A stretch of 64,000 nt of DNA from Trichostrongylus colubriformis (lineage: Eukaryota > Nematoda > Chromadorea > Rhabditida > Trichostrongylidae), in contig OZ022256.1 of the NCBI GenBank assembly GCA_963978905.1, forward strand, positions 14,801,863 to 14,865,862, written 5' to 3'. The translations under genes were made by a program, and so were the position numbers. Numbering within the stretch: the stretch's first letter is position 1; each line of letters opens with the position of its first letter. Positions 35,301 to 45,639 of this stretch are shown here, piece by piece. The notes under the pieces are model-generated. The model was not told the DNA's origin. It did no database searches and worked only from the letters and a program-made list of their open reading frames with translations.

Positions 35301-36231
35301 TGAGCGAACAAATTTCCAACGTGCAAGGAAACTTGCGATAAGACAGTGAAGGCGGCTTCAATAGGGAAAAACAGATGATATCGTAATATTTTGAGCGATA
35401 CAATCGAGGAAAAGTTCTTCTATAATCTCCAATACTCGTACGAGGACTGAGGGCAGGGAGCTCTATTCTTAGTGGTTTTGAGGAGATGTGATTCATTTTT
35501 CTTCATCGGTGGGTGAAGCGGGGCCTTTATGTCCAGTACTACGCGCAATAACTCTCACAATTTATCGCGAGGTATGCCTTTAAATAAAACGTAGTTTACT
35601 ATCGTCGTTTTAAAATCAATCCAATATGGCGGGTATATCAAGCACTGTTCTGTAGCATACCGTAAGCGGCACCGCGAATTCTCTGTACTATTGGCATACG
35701 CTCGGCAACTGTTAATGCTTTTTTTTTGCAAAATCAGGTCAAAGGCCTGCACAACAATCCTAATGTCCGTAATAGATCGCTTGCTCACCACACTGCATCC
35801 CGTGCATACCCTCAGCATTGGTATATGCAAAACAAACCACAGAAACTACTTTCAATACAAACTTATCAGCAATTTGACATCTCCCTCTTACATCTGAAGG
35901 CAAACTTGACAGAACTCCAGTACCGTTTCTAGTTGTGACCGAGAACAGTCATTTTCTCAATTCACTAATTCAACATTCAACAAAAACCAATTCTATCAAT
36001 TCTGAGTGTAGTTGTAGCTAAAGACGCACAAACAGAAAGTGTGGCATTCCAGGAGATGCAGGACCGAAAGGTCCTCCAGGTGATGATGGACTTCCTGGGA
36101 ATCCCGGACAGCCAGGGCTGCCAGGCCCGCCGGGTCCACGTGGTCGACGAGGAGAAAAAGGTATCTGTCCGAAGTACTGCGCTCTGGATGGTGGCGTATT
36201 TTTTGAAAACGCCCGACAGCGAAAACGATGA
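29392..36231 (+). CDS. Cuticle collagen
   Basis: Six in-phase exons: 29392-29608, 29675-29842, 29906-29922, 29985-30129, 30190-30303 and 36053-36231, giving 279 residues. Residues ~9-60 form the nematode cuticle collagen N-terminal domain, with a hydrophobic stretch ([20 protein letters not shown]) and a [14 protein letters not shown] segment. Then comes a Cys cluster ([14 protein letters not shown]), Gly-X-Y blocks (for example [16 protein letters not shown]) separated by GTSCDLG, and the C-terminal [16 protein letters not shown] typical of one collagen group. It would be secreted, cross-linked through Cys and Tyr, and built into the cuticle. The third exon is only 17 nt. Intron 5 (30304-36052, 5.7 kb) holds a deleted mariner, a duplicated 5' flank, a SINE and tandem repeats, while the other introns are about 60 nt. 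Complete and apparently intact. Confidence 0.9.
31660..31936 (+). repeat. Intronic copy of the collagen 5' flank
   Basis: Matches 28905-29353 in order and direction, without the Tourist element. See that entry. Confidence 0.7.
31990..32100 (+). repeat. tRNA-derived SINE, 5'-truncated
   Basis: gtgcgggtttgagtcccgtccgaggccg is a T-arm/B-box region. It is followed by a tail (ttacaactctcgcttcg, gcgaagaaaatcagca) shared with 53580-53665. Lies in collagen intron 5. Confidence 0.65.
32517..33294 (-). mobile_element. Internally deleted mariner
   Basis: Right end ttttggtacaacc-TA and left end TA-aattgtactaaaa are degenerate inverse copies. On the minus strand the N-terminal DNA-binding region is readable ([34 protein letters not shown]). 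It then jumps to the C-terminal HPPYSPDI and a terminal [14 protein letters not shown] stretch in other frames. The region with the first two catalytic Asp residues is deleted. Non-autonomous; inside collagen intron 5. Confidence 0.8.
33598..34215. mobile_element. Second copy of the CAGGGGGTGCC element, left-truncated
   Basis: Follows 410-1012 closely (gcgcagtcg, gtggagcca, ggaagtcacagagcccctgctgc, atgcctcaaatccgcc) and ends in ttggcaccccctg-TA. A 30-bp piece (tatggagccttc..tcggcgcagtc) is tandemly doubled at 33609-33672. The left end is missing. Confidence 0.65.
34640..35584 (+). repeat. Tandem array of TTAAAGGCACACCACGCGATAA elements
   Basis: A unit from 34768 to 35257 is bounded by ttaaaggcacaccacgcgata and its inverse. 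A partial second left arm precedes it (34640-34767, gaaggcacaacgcgataatc), and a second right body follows it (35258-35584, acccgagccgagctgc, ending tatcgcgaggtatgcctttaa). It looks like overlapping or tandem MITE copies inside collagen intron 5. A diverged relative with a similar right end is near 56070-56095. Confidence 0.65.
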
Positions 36232-36286
36232 GCACGTCCATCAAGATTATATTCTTTTGCTACTACTTACTAGGATGCTAACAAGG

Positions 36287-36575
36287 GAAGGATGGTAAGT
36301 CGAAGTGGCCGTTTGAAATGGGGTTTATACCAATGATAGGGCTCGGGATGCCATCACCAGTCTGCATTCCATATCTGCTGTGCGTCTCTGGGAGCAGAGT
36401 TACAAGCGTTGAAAGAGAAGCAACTCAGCACATATGCGATAGGCAAGTGCAACAGATGTGAGCTTCGATAGCCAAGTGGTTGTGTGCTAGAGCTCAAGTT
36501 CAGGGGGCCACGGGTTCGTATCCTTGCTGAACGTACCTTTTTGTATTTTTCCCAAAATACTTCCCGAACGTTACA
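36287..36575 (+). repeat. Left arm of a large inverted repeat with tRNA-like core
   Basis: caagggaaggatggtaagtc through ttcccgaacgtta is the inverse of 37220-37755 apart from the MITE inserted there. It contains a tRNA-like segment at about 36459-36530 (gatagccaagtggttgtg, cacgggttcgtatcc), so a SINE is part of the arm. Confidence 0.7.
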
Positions 36576-36579
36576 AACA

Positions 36580-37215
36580 AGGGCGGCAGGTAATAGGAGA
36601 AGGAGGGAAAACTCACCGGAGCGCGTGTGCGGTGCGTGCGTATGACTCACAGCCACCGCGAAGCGCGACGGTGTGCGATGGCTTGCGCTAGAAACATTGC
36701 GCTTTTTTGAAGATAACCTTGCTTTCATTTCACCAAAGTCTTGGGATGGCTAGGGCTTTTCTACTTTGTGTTTCCCCGCATGGTTATACATCCGACGGAG
36801 CACTCACAGTCTCCTGAAACTTCTACATTACTAGACTGAGGCGAATTTATCCGGCTGGACAGGCTAGCCACACCAAAAAAGGCCAGCTCTCCTAGCTGTC
36901 GTATGGCGGTCAATGCAGCAAAGCTTGCCGTAGCATTGTGTGCTCGCTCTCAGTGTATTAGCAATGAACCAACAAGGTTATCCTCATTGACGTGCAACGA
37001 TAGGAGCGCAGGCCATCGCTCACCGTCGCACTGCGCCGCGGCTGTGACGTCACTCAGCACGCGCCGCATGCGCGCGCCGGTGAGTTTTTCCGTGGAGCCG
37101 GCAATAGGCAAGGCAATATACGAAGAAGTGGAAATGTACATGTTGAAACAGCGAAAATGGATTCATTTTCTCAGAAATGTTCTTTCGTAGTGAGATCCTT
37201 TCGGAGCATGTAATT
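36580..37215. other. Spacer of the inverted repeat, no gene found
   Basis: GC-rich patches (36600-36690, 37010-37085) and short frames without coding support. Confidence 0.3.
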
Positions 37216-37219
37216 CCTT

Positions 37220-37755
37220 GATTGTAACGTTCGGGAAGTAACTTGGGAAAAATGCAAGAAGGCACATTCAGCAAGGATCCGAACCCGTGACTCCACGAAT
37301 TTGAGTCGAAGCACACAACCGCTTGACTATCGAAGCACACATCTGATGCACTTGCCTATCACATATGTGCTGAGTCGCTTCTCTTTCAACGCTTGTAACT
37401 CTGCTCCTAGAGATGCACAGCAGATATAGAATGCAGATTGGTGAATGGCATCCCGAGTCCTATCATTGGTATAAACCCCATCTCAAACGGCCACTTCGAC
37501 GGGTGTATATCGTTAGGACAGAAACGTCGCGTGGCCGTGTTCGGCACGCGATGGGATGGTGCGAGATATGCGCGCCGTATTAGTTGAGTCCTGGAGCGAT
37601 TACGCATAGAATGAGGCGTAGAGCACTGTCATCGCTTCAAGACCCATCCAATACGGCGCGCATAGCTCGCACCATCCCGTCGCGTGCCGAACATGGCCAC
37701 GCGACGTTTCTGTCCTAACGATATACACCCCACTTCGACTTACCATCCTTCCCTT
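37220..37755 (-). repeat. Right arm of the inverted repeat, interrupted by a MITE
   Basis: Inverse of 36287-36575 with the 230-bp palindromic element 37501-37730 inserted within it. Confidence 0.7.
37501..37730. mobile_element. Near-perfect palindromic MULE-like MITE, exact 9-bp TSD (M3)
   Basis: Ends GGGTGTATATCGTTAGGACA and inverse, with arms of about 110 bp matching almost base for base. Flanked by CACTTCGAC at 37492-37500 and 37731-37739. Its uninterrupted counterpart site is present at 36287-36320. Confidence 0.9.
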
Positions 37756-37876
37756 GTAAGCGTAATAGACTATTAAAGAGTGAATTTCTCGATAAATTTC
37801 ATCGTAATTGAAACGACTGACAATTGGAACTACTATGTAATAATAAATTTTCTCTGAGATTTGTGGTAAATCTTCC

Positions 37877-40800
37877 TTACGTAGTGGGCTTGATCGGTGT
37901 CTTTCCGTGCTTACTGGTGGGGAAGTAGTACTTTCGGCGCTTATCGTAACCTCTGAATTAAGAAATAGATCTGACAATAGCTACGTGATATTGTGAGGAG
38001 TGCAAGATATTAGCATGTGTGCGGTCGCAGCACAAGTTTATCAAAGGCGGCCTGCGATAGGCCACTCCGAACGGATTCAGTGAAATCATTGAAATGTTCC
38101 TTCGTTCACCACAATACAGAAAACTACGTTGGTGTCTTCACAGAAGCAGTTTGATATACCTCATTTTTTGGCAGAACAAAATAGACCGGATTTTGACAAC
38201 AACTGAATTCTAATACTGAACATGCCGCATGCGACCGCGCCCATCAGGATCTGTTTGCTGTTCCTGCTTCCCCTTCTTGGGATATATGTATTTGCGTGAT
38301 AATGCATCAAAAAAATCAAAAGACTTACTCGAACTTGAAAGGCAAATTGGCGTATTTGGCCTTATCAAAGAACATAGGTATGGTTTTTGTATGCCACACA
38401 AGGACCTCTCGTTTGCCCTGAACAGAACAGCTTGTGGCTGATAATGAGTTTCTCTCATCGAGACGTAGAGTTTACCTCGTCTAATTCGCCGAACACTTCT
38501 ATATCATTCCATGTAAAACCGAAATCTTCGAGAAAGCATGTTTCCGGTCCCAGCTGTGGACGGCAATGCATCCCAATAACAGTTGACGAGCTTAATATGC
38601 AAGCTAAGAAGACAGAGTTTTCGATTGGAGAAAGTGTTCCAGAACAGCCAGCTCCAGTAGATTTAAAAACAGTGGATACGATAATTCTGATGTTCATGAT
38701 GGCAATGCATGTAGGTTTCGAAGGAGGCTTGTACAAGAACACTAAGTGTGGCGCAGTGCACGGTAAAAGGCGCTCACTGACATATTTAACGAGCCCTACG
38801 GAGTTCGGCCGACTCCTCCAATACGGCTTCGCCTCTACGCTGCCAAATCTCCTTCCAGTGGATGAAGTGCGCCGTAATAGGAGCTTAGTGGTACTTGTCG
38901 TACAAAATTGCTGTGATATAGAAATTATTTGCTGTACCGTCGAGTCAGTATTGATGATGATCATGTTCTAAGTTTAAAATCAAATGAAAAAGTAAAAAGT
39001 CACTAGAACTGCTAGTGTTATAATCGGTATATGGTTCGTTTTCTTTTTCATACAAACCACTGTGTTTTCTATCCACCTCTGAGGGTCATTGGTGAGTTGG
39101 GGTGAATAGAGAACCTAAGGATTAATTGAAAGGTGAAAAAGAATCTCGAGTAAATGTCGATATATAAAAAATATAGAGCTATATTAACTCGAACAAAAAT
39201 AAATATATGGTATAAAACAACACCAAAAAAAGGAGGAGGACAAAAACTGCGGAGAAGACTAGTAGTAGGGATTGACTAGAAAGAAAGAAATGAAAGAAAA
39301 AGGACTAGCTAAAAAAAGAACCGTAGGTTGAACAGATGTAAGTCATTCGAATGATGTAACGAAAAACACGCACATATCCTTCCGTTGTCTCCTACTACCA
39401 ATGTGGTGTAGCCGCATTAGTGTCGACTGACTGAATTTTCGCTTCGCGGCGTCGCACTCGCGGCGCAGTCAGCACGAGTCGTTTGGAATTCCGCTCGAGA
39501 TGCAAAGGGCTGATACCGTAAGGAACCTTTGAAGATTGCAGATTGGTGTTGTTTCCACATCGTTTCCAAATTGCGGATGCGCATTTCACTAGTTCCATGA
39601 TTCTTTTCGGTTTGAGTTTTATGATGTTCGGGCAATATTCAATCGCGAGATAAAACTCGCACTTGCTGCACCGCTCGCCGCGGGCGGCCGCGCGAAAATT
39701 CGACCAATCGACACTCGGTGTAGCCCATGATCAGTACTAAGGCAATATGAACAATGTGAAACCGTCAGAACTCTTCCCTCTGTTGTACATTTTTGTCACA
39801 CATGGGTCTCTTGACGGTCTCTTGACGGCCCTTTGTATCCTGTTGACTCAGCTTACCTCACAAGCTAGCACAAATAAATAGTTGTAATAAGGAAAATGGA
39901 TGCATTAGTGTAGTGCCGAAGGGTTATTATTGTGTATACGGGAGTGACGGATCGAATCCCGCGCTGACTTTTCAAACTTGCGTTCCTTTGTGGCCAGCTA
40001 GTGTTTAGATAGCTCTCATACCCTGCGACGCTGTCGGCCAGGCTCTCGGCTCCATCGTGGATTCCTCGACAGGGGTCGTATTTCGGGTCAGAAGGTGGGG
40101 GTCGTAAGAGTTGAAGGGTCGTATTTTCAACAATTTCTTTGAAGGCTCCTAACCGTCAAAAAAATTTGAACCGATGAGCGATGAGAGATCTCCAAAAAGG
40201 TGATTATTGATCGATAGTCGCACATTGTGTCAGAAAGTAGTATGAGTATTGATTGACTTTCTATGGTAGTTCTGGGGAGGTGGTATAGAGACAGATAGCC
40301 CAGCAACGAGCTTACAGTTGAAATTCCGAGGGGCAAGGGGGGGGGGGTCAAACTGGAGGAGACCTTCGAGGGAGGGAATTGTTTTTCTTCACAGTTTTCT
40401 TCTACGCTTCACTACTTTGGTCGCTGGCAGTTTGAAATACCCAAACCAATGAAAGGAGCCTCATTGGGTCATAGTTTAACCAGACCGCGTCGCAGTAGGA
40501 TACCTTTTGGATTTGGTAGCGCCGCCCAATATAATTACTCTTCAGGAAAGAGGCTGAAAATCCAATACATACTTCAAGATGTACTTCAAATTGATCGCGA
40601 AACCAGCCATATCGACAGGAAATTTTCTTTTTCCTGCGAACCAAGCATGGAAGCCCACGACTGTTCCGTTGACCGTTAGAGGATACTCCACTGGGAAGCC
40701 TCCGGACAAACCTGTATAGGTTTGGTTGTTAGAACATTGAAAAACATTTTCAAGACAGATCCCTACCTACAGCCCACATCCCCAGTTTTTTCACATTTCT

Positions 40801-42410
40801 TATGTAATCCGTGAAGACACGTGTATCATACGAATTATCGTCATCAGCAAAGTAAACAACACCAGAGCGGTAATTCTCTGTCAGACGAGCTGAATTGTTT
40901 CGTAGCCATCGTAATGCCTCCGATCGCTGGTACCATCCACGGCCTGCAACGATTTCCAGAATTAAAAACATTGGAAAGGGTAAGTTCGGCAAACTGTAGA
41001 GTATGAGAGTAGGTGTGTTATGCTGTTTTTTCCTTACTACGGGCCACATGCAAGATTACACGCAAAGGACTAAGTATTCGGTCCAGCTACAGCTTTCTAA
41101 AGTGACGTTCGACAAGGTGAGGCCGCACGTGGGGGAGGTGCAGCGAGGGCTTCGACGGCAAAGGCGTGGCGACCGATCGAGGACGTACAGTGGCAAGAAA
41201 ATCAAGGTTGAGGGCGAAACTGTGAACAGCCCTCTTCCCGCGGATATCAGGTGGAAGGCGATTTGATAAGAGTTCAAACGAGTTTTTGTTCTTCTAGAGT
41301 TTCAATTTTTTGCTCGAAAAAGGACTATCTGGTTTTTTTGTGCTTCTGTTCAGTGCTGAAGCTGGTATAGTTATTTTGAGAGAAGTTAGAATACATAATG
41401 AGTCCCCGTGCAAGATTCCCCTGACTAAAACAGCATTACCTGGATAATTTGTTGGGGTTTTCATAGCGAGATATGTGAAAGGAACTGTGGATCGTTTGAG
41501 GATACTCCTAACATGAGGTTCTATCTTTTTGCCATCTTCGATCACAATCCAAAATAAATGCGGAATCAAATGTAGAGTATTAGCCAATCTGTAATCAGTT
41601 GGTGAAAATGTATGTCGCGAGCGCGAAACAAACCGATTTAAGGAGTTTTTATTTTTGAGAAATGAGAATGTTGGCACACTTAAATGTTTACCTAAGCCGC
41701 AGAGAAAGAAAGAAGTAAATCGACAATTTCGGCGACCTTTTTCTTACCTCACCTCAACGGCGCGAAATCCTTAAATGGATGGGCGTCGATGAAATGAATG
41801 TACGACCTTCCTACTCCCCTGTACCTCTGCAGCGACCTTATCGCTGCCACCTGATGCAAAGTTTGATTACCGATTGACGAGCTTTTTAGGGGTAGAGATC
41901 GATCGATTAGCTTAAAATTTTTTCGATAGTGCGTAGGTTCTCATGAAAGGTGCGCGAGTATCGAGGGTTTTTCAAAGGAAATTCTAAAAAACCACGACCT
42001 CCTTCCAGCCCCTAAATATGGCTTCCCACCATCCAACCCACAATATGTTTTGTCGACGGAGGCTTGGGAATGTGGAGCCAAGCGCGCCGCCGTAGACCTA
42101 CAATAGGAAGCCTAAAGTGGACGTTCAAGTATAGTGTCACACACCTCTCTGAAGCACACAATTCATTTTAAATAAACATGTCTTAATGTTCCTGTAAATC
42201 CAAATTACGCTTCGTGGAACATCCAAGCTAACACTCTTACTACCATGGGGTACAATGAGAAGTAGCCGGAAGCATAGTAAGCAACTTTTAGCATACCGTG
42301 TCATCTCTGCAAATCGTGCAGGTCTTTCATATGTGGGCGTAATCACAATAATTAACGGCTCCGAAATTTTCGCCGACTCTCTCAATTTCTTCTCGATTTC
42401 ACAGAGCCAG
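37877..42410 (-). CDS. GT43 glucuronyltransferase (GLCAT/SQV-8-like), 5' exon not found
   Basis: Seven in-phase exons: 42297-42410, 41440-41588, 40767-40943, 40573-40711, 38476-38590, 38329-38417 and 37877-37952, about 285 residues. Family landmarks in order: VITPTYERPARFAEMTR, LANTLHLIPHLFWIVIEDG, VYFADDDNSYD (the metal/UDP-binding DxD), GMWAVG, FHAWFAGKRKFPVDMAGFAI, FLEDFGFTWNDIE and VLVWHTKT. These enzymes add glucuronic acid from UDP-GlcA to galactose in proteoglycan linkers or glycoprotein glycans, as type II Golgi proteins. The signal-anchor exon upstream is missing; hydrophobic frames at 43027-43305 do not join in phase. The C-terminus (KFEGYDKRRKYYFP, then TPIKPTT-stop) follows from phase. 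Intron 38591-40572 contains a MITE. All catalytic motifs look intact. Confidence 0.85.
39414..39716. mobile_element. MULE-like GC-rich MITE, exact 9-bp TSD (M8)
   Basis: Flanked by GGTGTAGCC at 39405-39413 and 39717-39725. Tips GCATTAGTGTCGACTG and the inverse of GAGTGTCGATTGG. Subterminal ttcgcttcgcggcgtcgc and ctcgccgcgggcggccgcgc match the elements at 3811, 57335 and 62186. Located in a GT43 intron. Confidence 0.8.
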
Positions 42411-43386
42411 CTGAATCGAAATATAAAGTAGATAATTTTTTATCTGAATAACTAATTCAGAAGAAAACACAAGAAACACGAAAATATAGAAGTAAGAAAT
42501 AGTAGGGAACGCTGCTTTTCTGTGTTCAGCCGGAATTTTTCCGTAGTGTTTTCTGTGCTTAACGGGAATTTTCTCGCAGCTTAAGGCTGCAGAAGAGACA
42601 ACCTGGTCGCTTGCTCAAGGCGAAACTTGAAGCGGTAGGGGGTCAAATAAAGTCAGAGGGGAGACGCAACTTTGCGTCAACGTCGAAGCTCCTTTCCCTC
42701 CCTAGGCTTAGGCTAAAATTGGTATTCACTCCTTCCACATGAAAAAGCATTTCTCAAAACATAGGTCTCATCTGCTTTAGCCTAAGCCTAGGGAAGGAAA
42801 GAAGCTTTGACGTTGGTGAAAATCTGACGCAAAGTTGCGTCTCCCCCCCCCCCCCCCGACTTTATTTGACCCGCGGTAGGTAATCTGAGAGCAAAGAAAA
42901 AGCAAGTTCAAGGTGAGAAATCCTAAAAATCGATTCCCATCTTCCTGGTTAACTCCAGCAATGGACGTGGTGTTCTCAGGTCGACGTACATATTTACCCG
43001 AGCACGGGAAGGGGGACGTGCAGCAGTTATACGCAACACGTGACGCACTCAACTGTGGGAGAATTAATGTCACATGAGGACTGCGGACAACGAGAAAGTG
43101 GCGAAGGCCTAGAGCGCACCATCTGAATTCGAAAAAGAGCAATGGAAGCGAGGAATGAAAGCAGTATATCGCTTATAACAAAACCCACAATCCCTTCATG
43201 TACATAACTATGAAAAATAGAAAAACGTGCCTGGGAAAAACATACAAAAGCAAACAGCAGCCCATTAGCAGAAGTGCTGAAGCTAAACAGAACAATGAGC
43301 AACATGTGATCTATCGAGGTATGTAGCTCTCAAAACTGTGGTTTTAATTTTGTTAATGATATCTAGCAACAAATGTTGAACCAGTA
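42411..43386. other. Upstream region of the GT43 gene with a hAT-like MITE
   Basis: Expected to hold the promoter and first exon of the GT43 gene, but none could be assigned. A 92-codon minus frame at 43027-43305 has hydrophobic segments (VGFVISDILLSFLASIALF) that might belong to a signal anchor. Confidence 0.3.
42640..42872. mobile_element. hAT-like palindromic MITE, exact 8-bp TSD
   Basis: Ends GGGTCAAATAAAGTC and inverse are flanked by GCGGTAGG at 42632-42639 and 42873-42880. Arms carry gacgcaactttgcgtc and cctaggcttaggctaaa with their inverse. Same family as 10229-10450. Confidence 0.9.
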
Positions 43387-44572
43387 GGTTGTCCGGAAAG
43401 TTCTTAGCGTTTTGTGCTACTATTTTTGTACATACATTGCTGATTAAAAACTCATTCTCCCTTGCGTCTCAATAGATTATTTTGAGGGGAATTTTCTGCG
43501 CTATCTGATGGATTGATTGCAGTTTCACCATTGCTGGATGAACCCCTTTTCCCAGGACTTTTCGAAGCACGTCGAAAGAGCAACTTCGGACGGTGTTTTC
43601 TTCAACTCCAAATTGGATCAATCCGCACACGAGGCTTTTGACAAATTAACCAGGTGTGGAAGCCCAATAGCATTCTGGGGATTTCAGCCTCGAGGATGAA
43701 ATTCGTAGCGGTCGACCTAACCAATACCTGACGAGGATACGAGGGCGTTTGTAGAGTTGACCCAACTCATTCCAAATATTTCGAAGAAAAGCTAAGCGTT
43801 GGCAAATTCACTGTTACAGATGGTCTGAAACGCATTGGAAAGGTGAAGAAAGTCGTCAATAGGGTGCCCCAATTTGAGTGACCGGCAGAAATTGGCACGT
43901 ATCGAAGTTTCTTCTCCACTGTTTTTGCGCAACAGGAACGACCCATTCTTGGACCGATCACCTGTGATGAAAAGTGGATTAAATATGATAAGAGGAGAAG
44001 TCTTCAGCAGTTGATACCTAATAACTATCGAGGCAATTTTCAAAGCCGAATCCTCACGAAAAAAGGATTATGGTCACAGTGTGGTGGTCATCGGCGGGTG
44101 CTATCCACTACAACCTTTCTGTCACTAGGGGAAACCAACACAGTAGAGTTTTACTGTGAAGGAATCGACGAACTGTACCGAAAGTTGCGTCAGCTGCAGC
44201 CTCCACTTGTGAACATAAAGGGTCCGATTCTTTTGCATGACAACGCCTGCTCATGTTTCACTAATCTTTATCCATAAATCGAACGATTGAAGTTCTACCT
44301 CACCCGACATACTCTCCAGACCTTTCATCAACCGACGATCAGCTTATCAAACGTAGAAAATACATCATCAATCGAACCAGGGAAAAGAGCCTTCGTGGAC
44401 TCCGTTAACTCTCGACCACCCAAATTTTTCTTTGATGGGATTTATCGACTGGATTCACATTGGCAAAAGTGTGCTGATTCGATCGGTGTTTATTTCGATT
44501 AAGTCCGATGAGTACTAAGGTACGATCATTTGAAGTGAAACGCTCAGAACTCTGAGAATTTTCCGGAGAACC
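43387..44572 (+). mobile_element. Full-length but decayed mariner
   Basis: About 1.19 kb, flanked by TA, ends GGTTGTCCGGAAAGTTCTTAG and inverse GGTTCTCCGGAAAATTCTCAG. Transposase landmarks appear in order but in changing frames: DEIRSGRP, ITCDEKWIKYD (first catalytic Asp), GLWSQCGGHRRVL, LLHDNACS (second Asp), YSPDLSS (third Asp) and the C-terminal HWQKCADSIGVYFD. Several frame changes and early stops make it inactive. Confidence 0.9.
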
Positions 44573-45261
44573 TAGTAGATACCTGCGTATCTCCGAGGGC
44601 ATCTGCCTTTTCTGTGTTCTCTTTGCAATACCTCGTCTAAAACAGACAAGACATTATGTGATAGTAGTAGCATACATGAGCGCACTTTATTTGAGGATAG
44701 TTATAAGGGTAATTCGGTTGTATCATTCATTTCAATCTTTGACACTTAACGATAGAAGTTTTCACCTCGAGAGCTGACACGTCAAGCATCACGTAATTTT
44801 GATTGATACGGCAGTAAAACAGTGATGGGTATCAATCTGCTATTGTAGTTACATTTAGTACTCTACTCTTCAGACACGGCTCGGCTAATTCGATCCAAAG
44901 AAGCGGAGCAAGGTGAAAAGGTGGATCCTGGTAGAAAGGATGTTTCTCCGAAATCTCAGCACGCGCGTTCCACCGGGAAGTGCGCCACATATAGTTCTCT
45001 AACAATCAGACACTCAGTTTTCATTTGAACACTTACTCCAGGAGTTCCTTATTATCCACATCATTTCTACGCCTGTCAGTAGTTATGGCTTGTGGATTAC
45101 ATCACTCATTCAAACTATTGACTCTGACTGGATTCACTTATTGTTCAGCTACGTCCACCTCAGGAGACGGGCCAGAAAGGGGCAGCTGTAAAAACCATGC
45201 ATGTGCTATCGAAATAAGAAACGGTGCACTTCTCAGTGCTCAGCGTCCTCGCTATTTTTAC
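44573..45261. other. Intergenic stretch
   Basis: A possible 27-nt minus-strand micro-exon (CPFLARLLR) near 45160-45190 might follow the exon at 45262-45561. Otherwise nothing is seen. Confidence 0.2.
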
Positions 45262-45561
45262 CTCAGCTTAGCAAGGTCTAAAGTGAGTCTGCCGAATGAT
45301 AAGTTAAAGTCCAAGAAGACTTTACGCGGAGCAATAGGACCGTCGGTTAATGCCATTTTCCTTGGTGACCGACTCTTGCGGAAAGTTTTGCCGGACGACG
45401 ACTGAGGTAATAAGTTTTTTAGCGGAGTGGCACTCATCACACCTTCTGTCGTGTTGATTGAAATCACGTGATGCGATGCAGCTTTTGCCTTAGTAATAGT
45501 CGTGTTCGCTAGAACTGAAGGTTCCATGAGTGATGTAATCAAATCACTGCAAAAACTGTCT
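45262..45561 (-). CDS. Coding exon of an unknown minus-strand gene
   Basis: An acceptor (tttttttccag, or tttttgcag 15 nt later) opens about 95 codons, DLITSLMEPSVLANTTITKA through LPQSSSGKTFRKSRSPRKM to FLDFNLSFGRLTLDLAKLR, ending at a donor (ctgag|gtaaaa). Codon use is strongly gene-like. An upstream piece near 45570-45640 (TEVSAFMVKKCASENRK) can join through a 45-nt intron. The protein is Ser/Thr/Lys-rich with no recognised domain. The overlapping 126-codon plus frame is probably a shadow. Confidence 0.5.
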
Positions 45562-45639
45562 CTGGAAAAAAATGGTATAAGTCGGATTCACCTTCTGTTT
45601 GAACTTGCGATTCTCACTTGCACACTTCTTCACCATGAA

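Noticed and set aside
37756..37976. Minus-strand frame reading ISEKIYYYIVVPIVSRFNYD
   Set aside because: Looks coding, but the phase of the preceding GT43 exon selects a different frame that stops at 37877. It is kept only as a possible alternative.
38387..38971. 194-codon plus-strand frame
   Set aside because: It overlaps, on the opposite strand, two GT43 exons with clear motifs (VLVWHTKT), so it is a shadow.
40402..40600. Apparent frameshift in the GT43 gene after ...FAINLKYIL
   Set aside because: The frame change disappears once the donor ttgaa|gtatgt is used. The next exon is 2 kb away at 38476-38590, where the expected FLEDFGFTWNDIE motif continues in phase.
43027..43305. Hydrophobic minus-strand frame as signal-anchor exon of the GT43 gene
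   Set aside because: No donor gives the phase required by the exon starting at 42410, so it was not included in the model.
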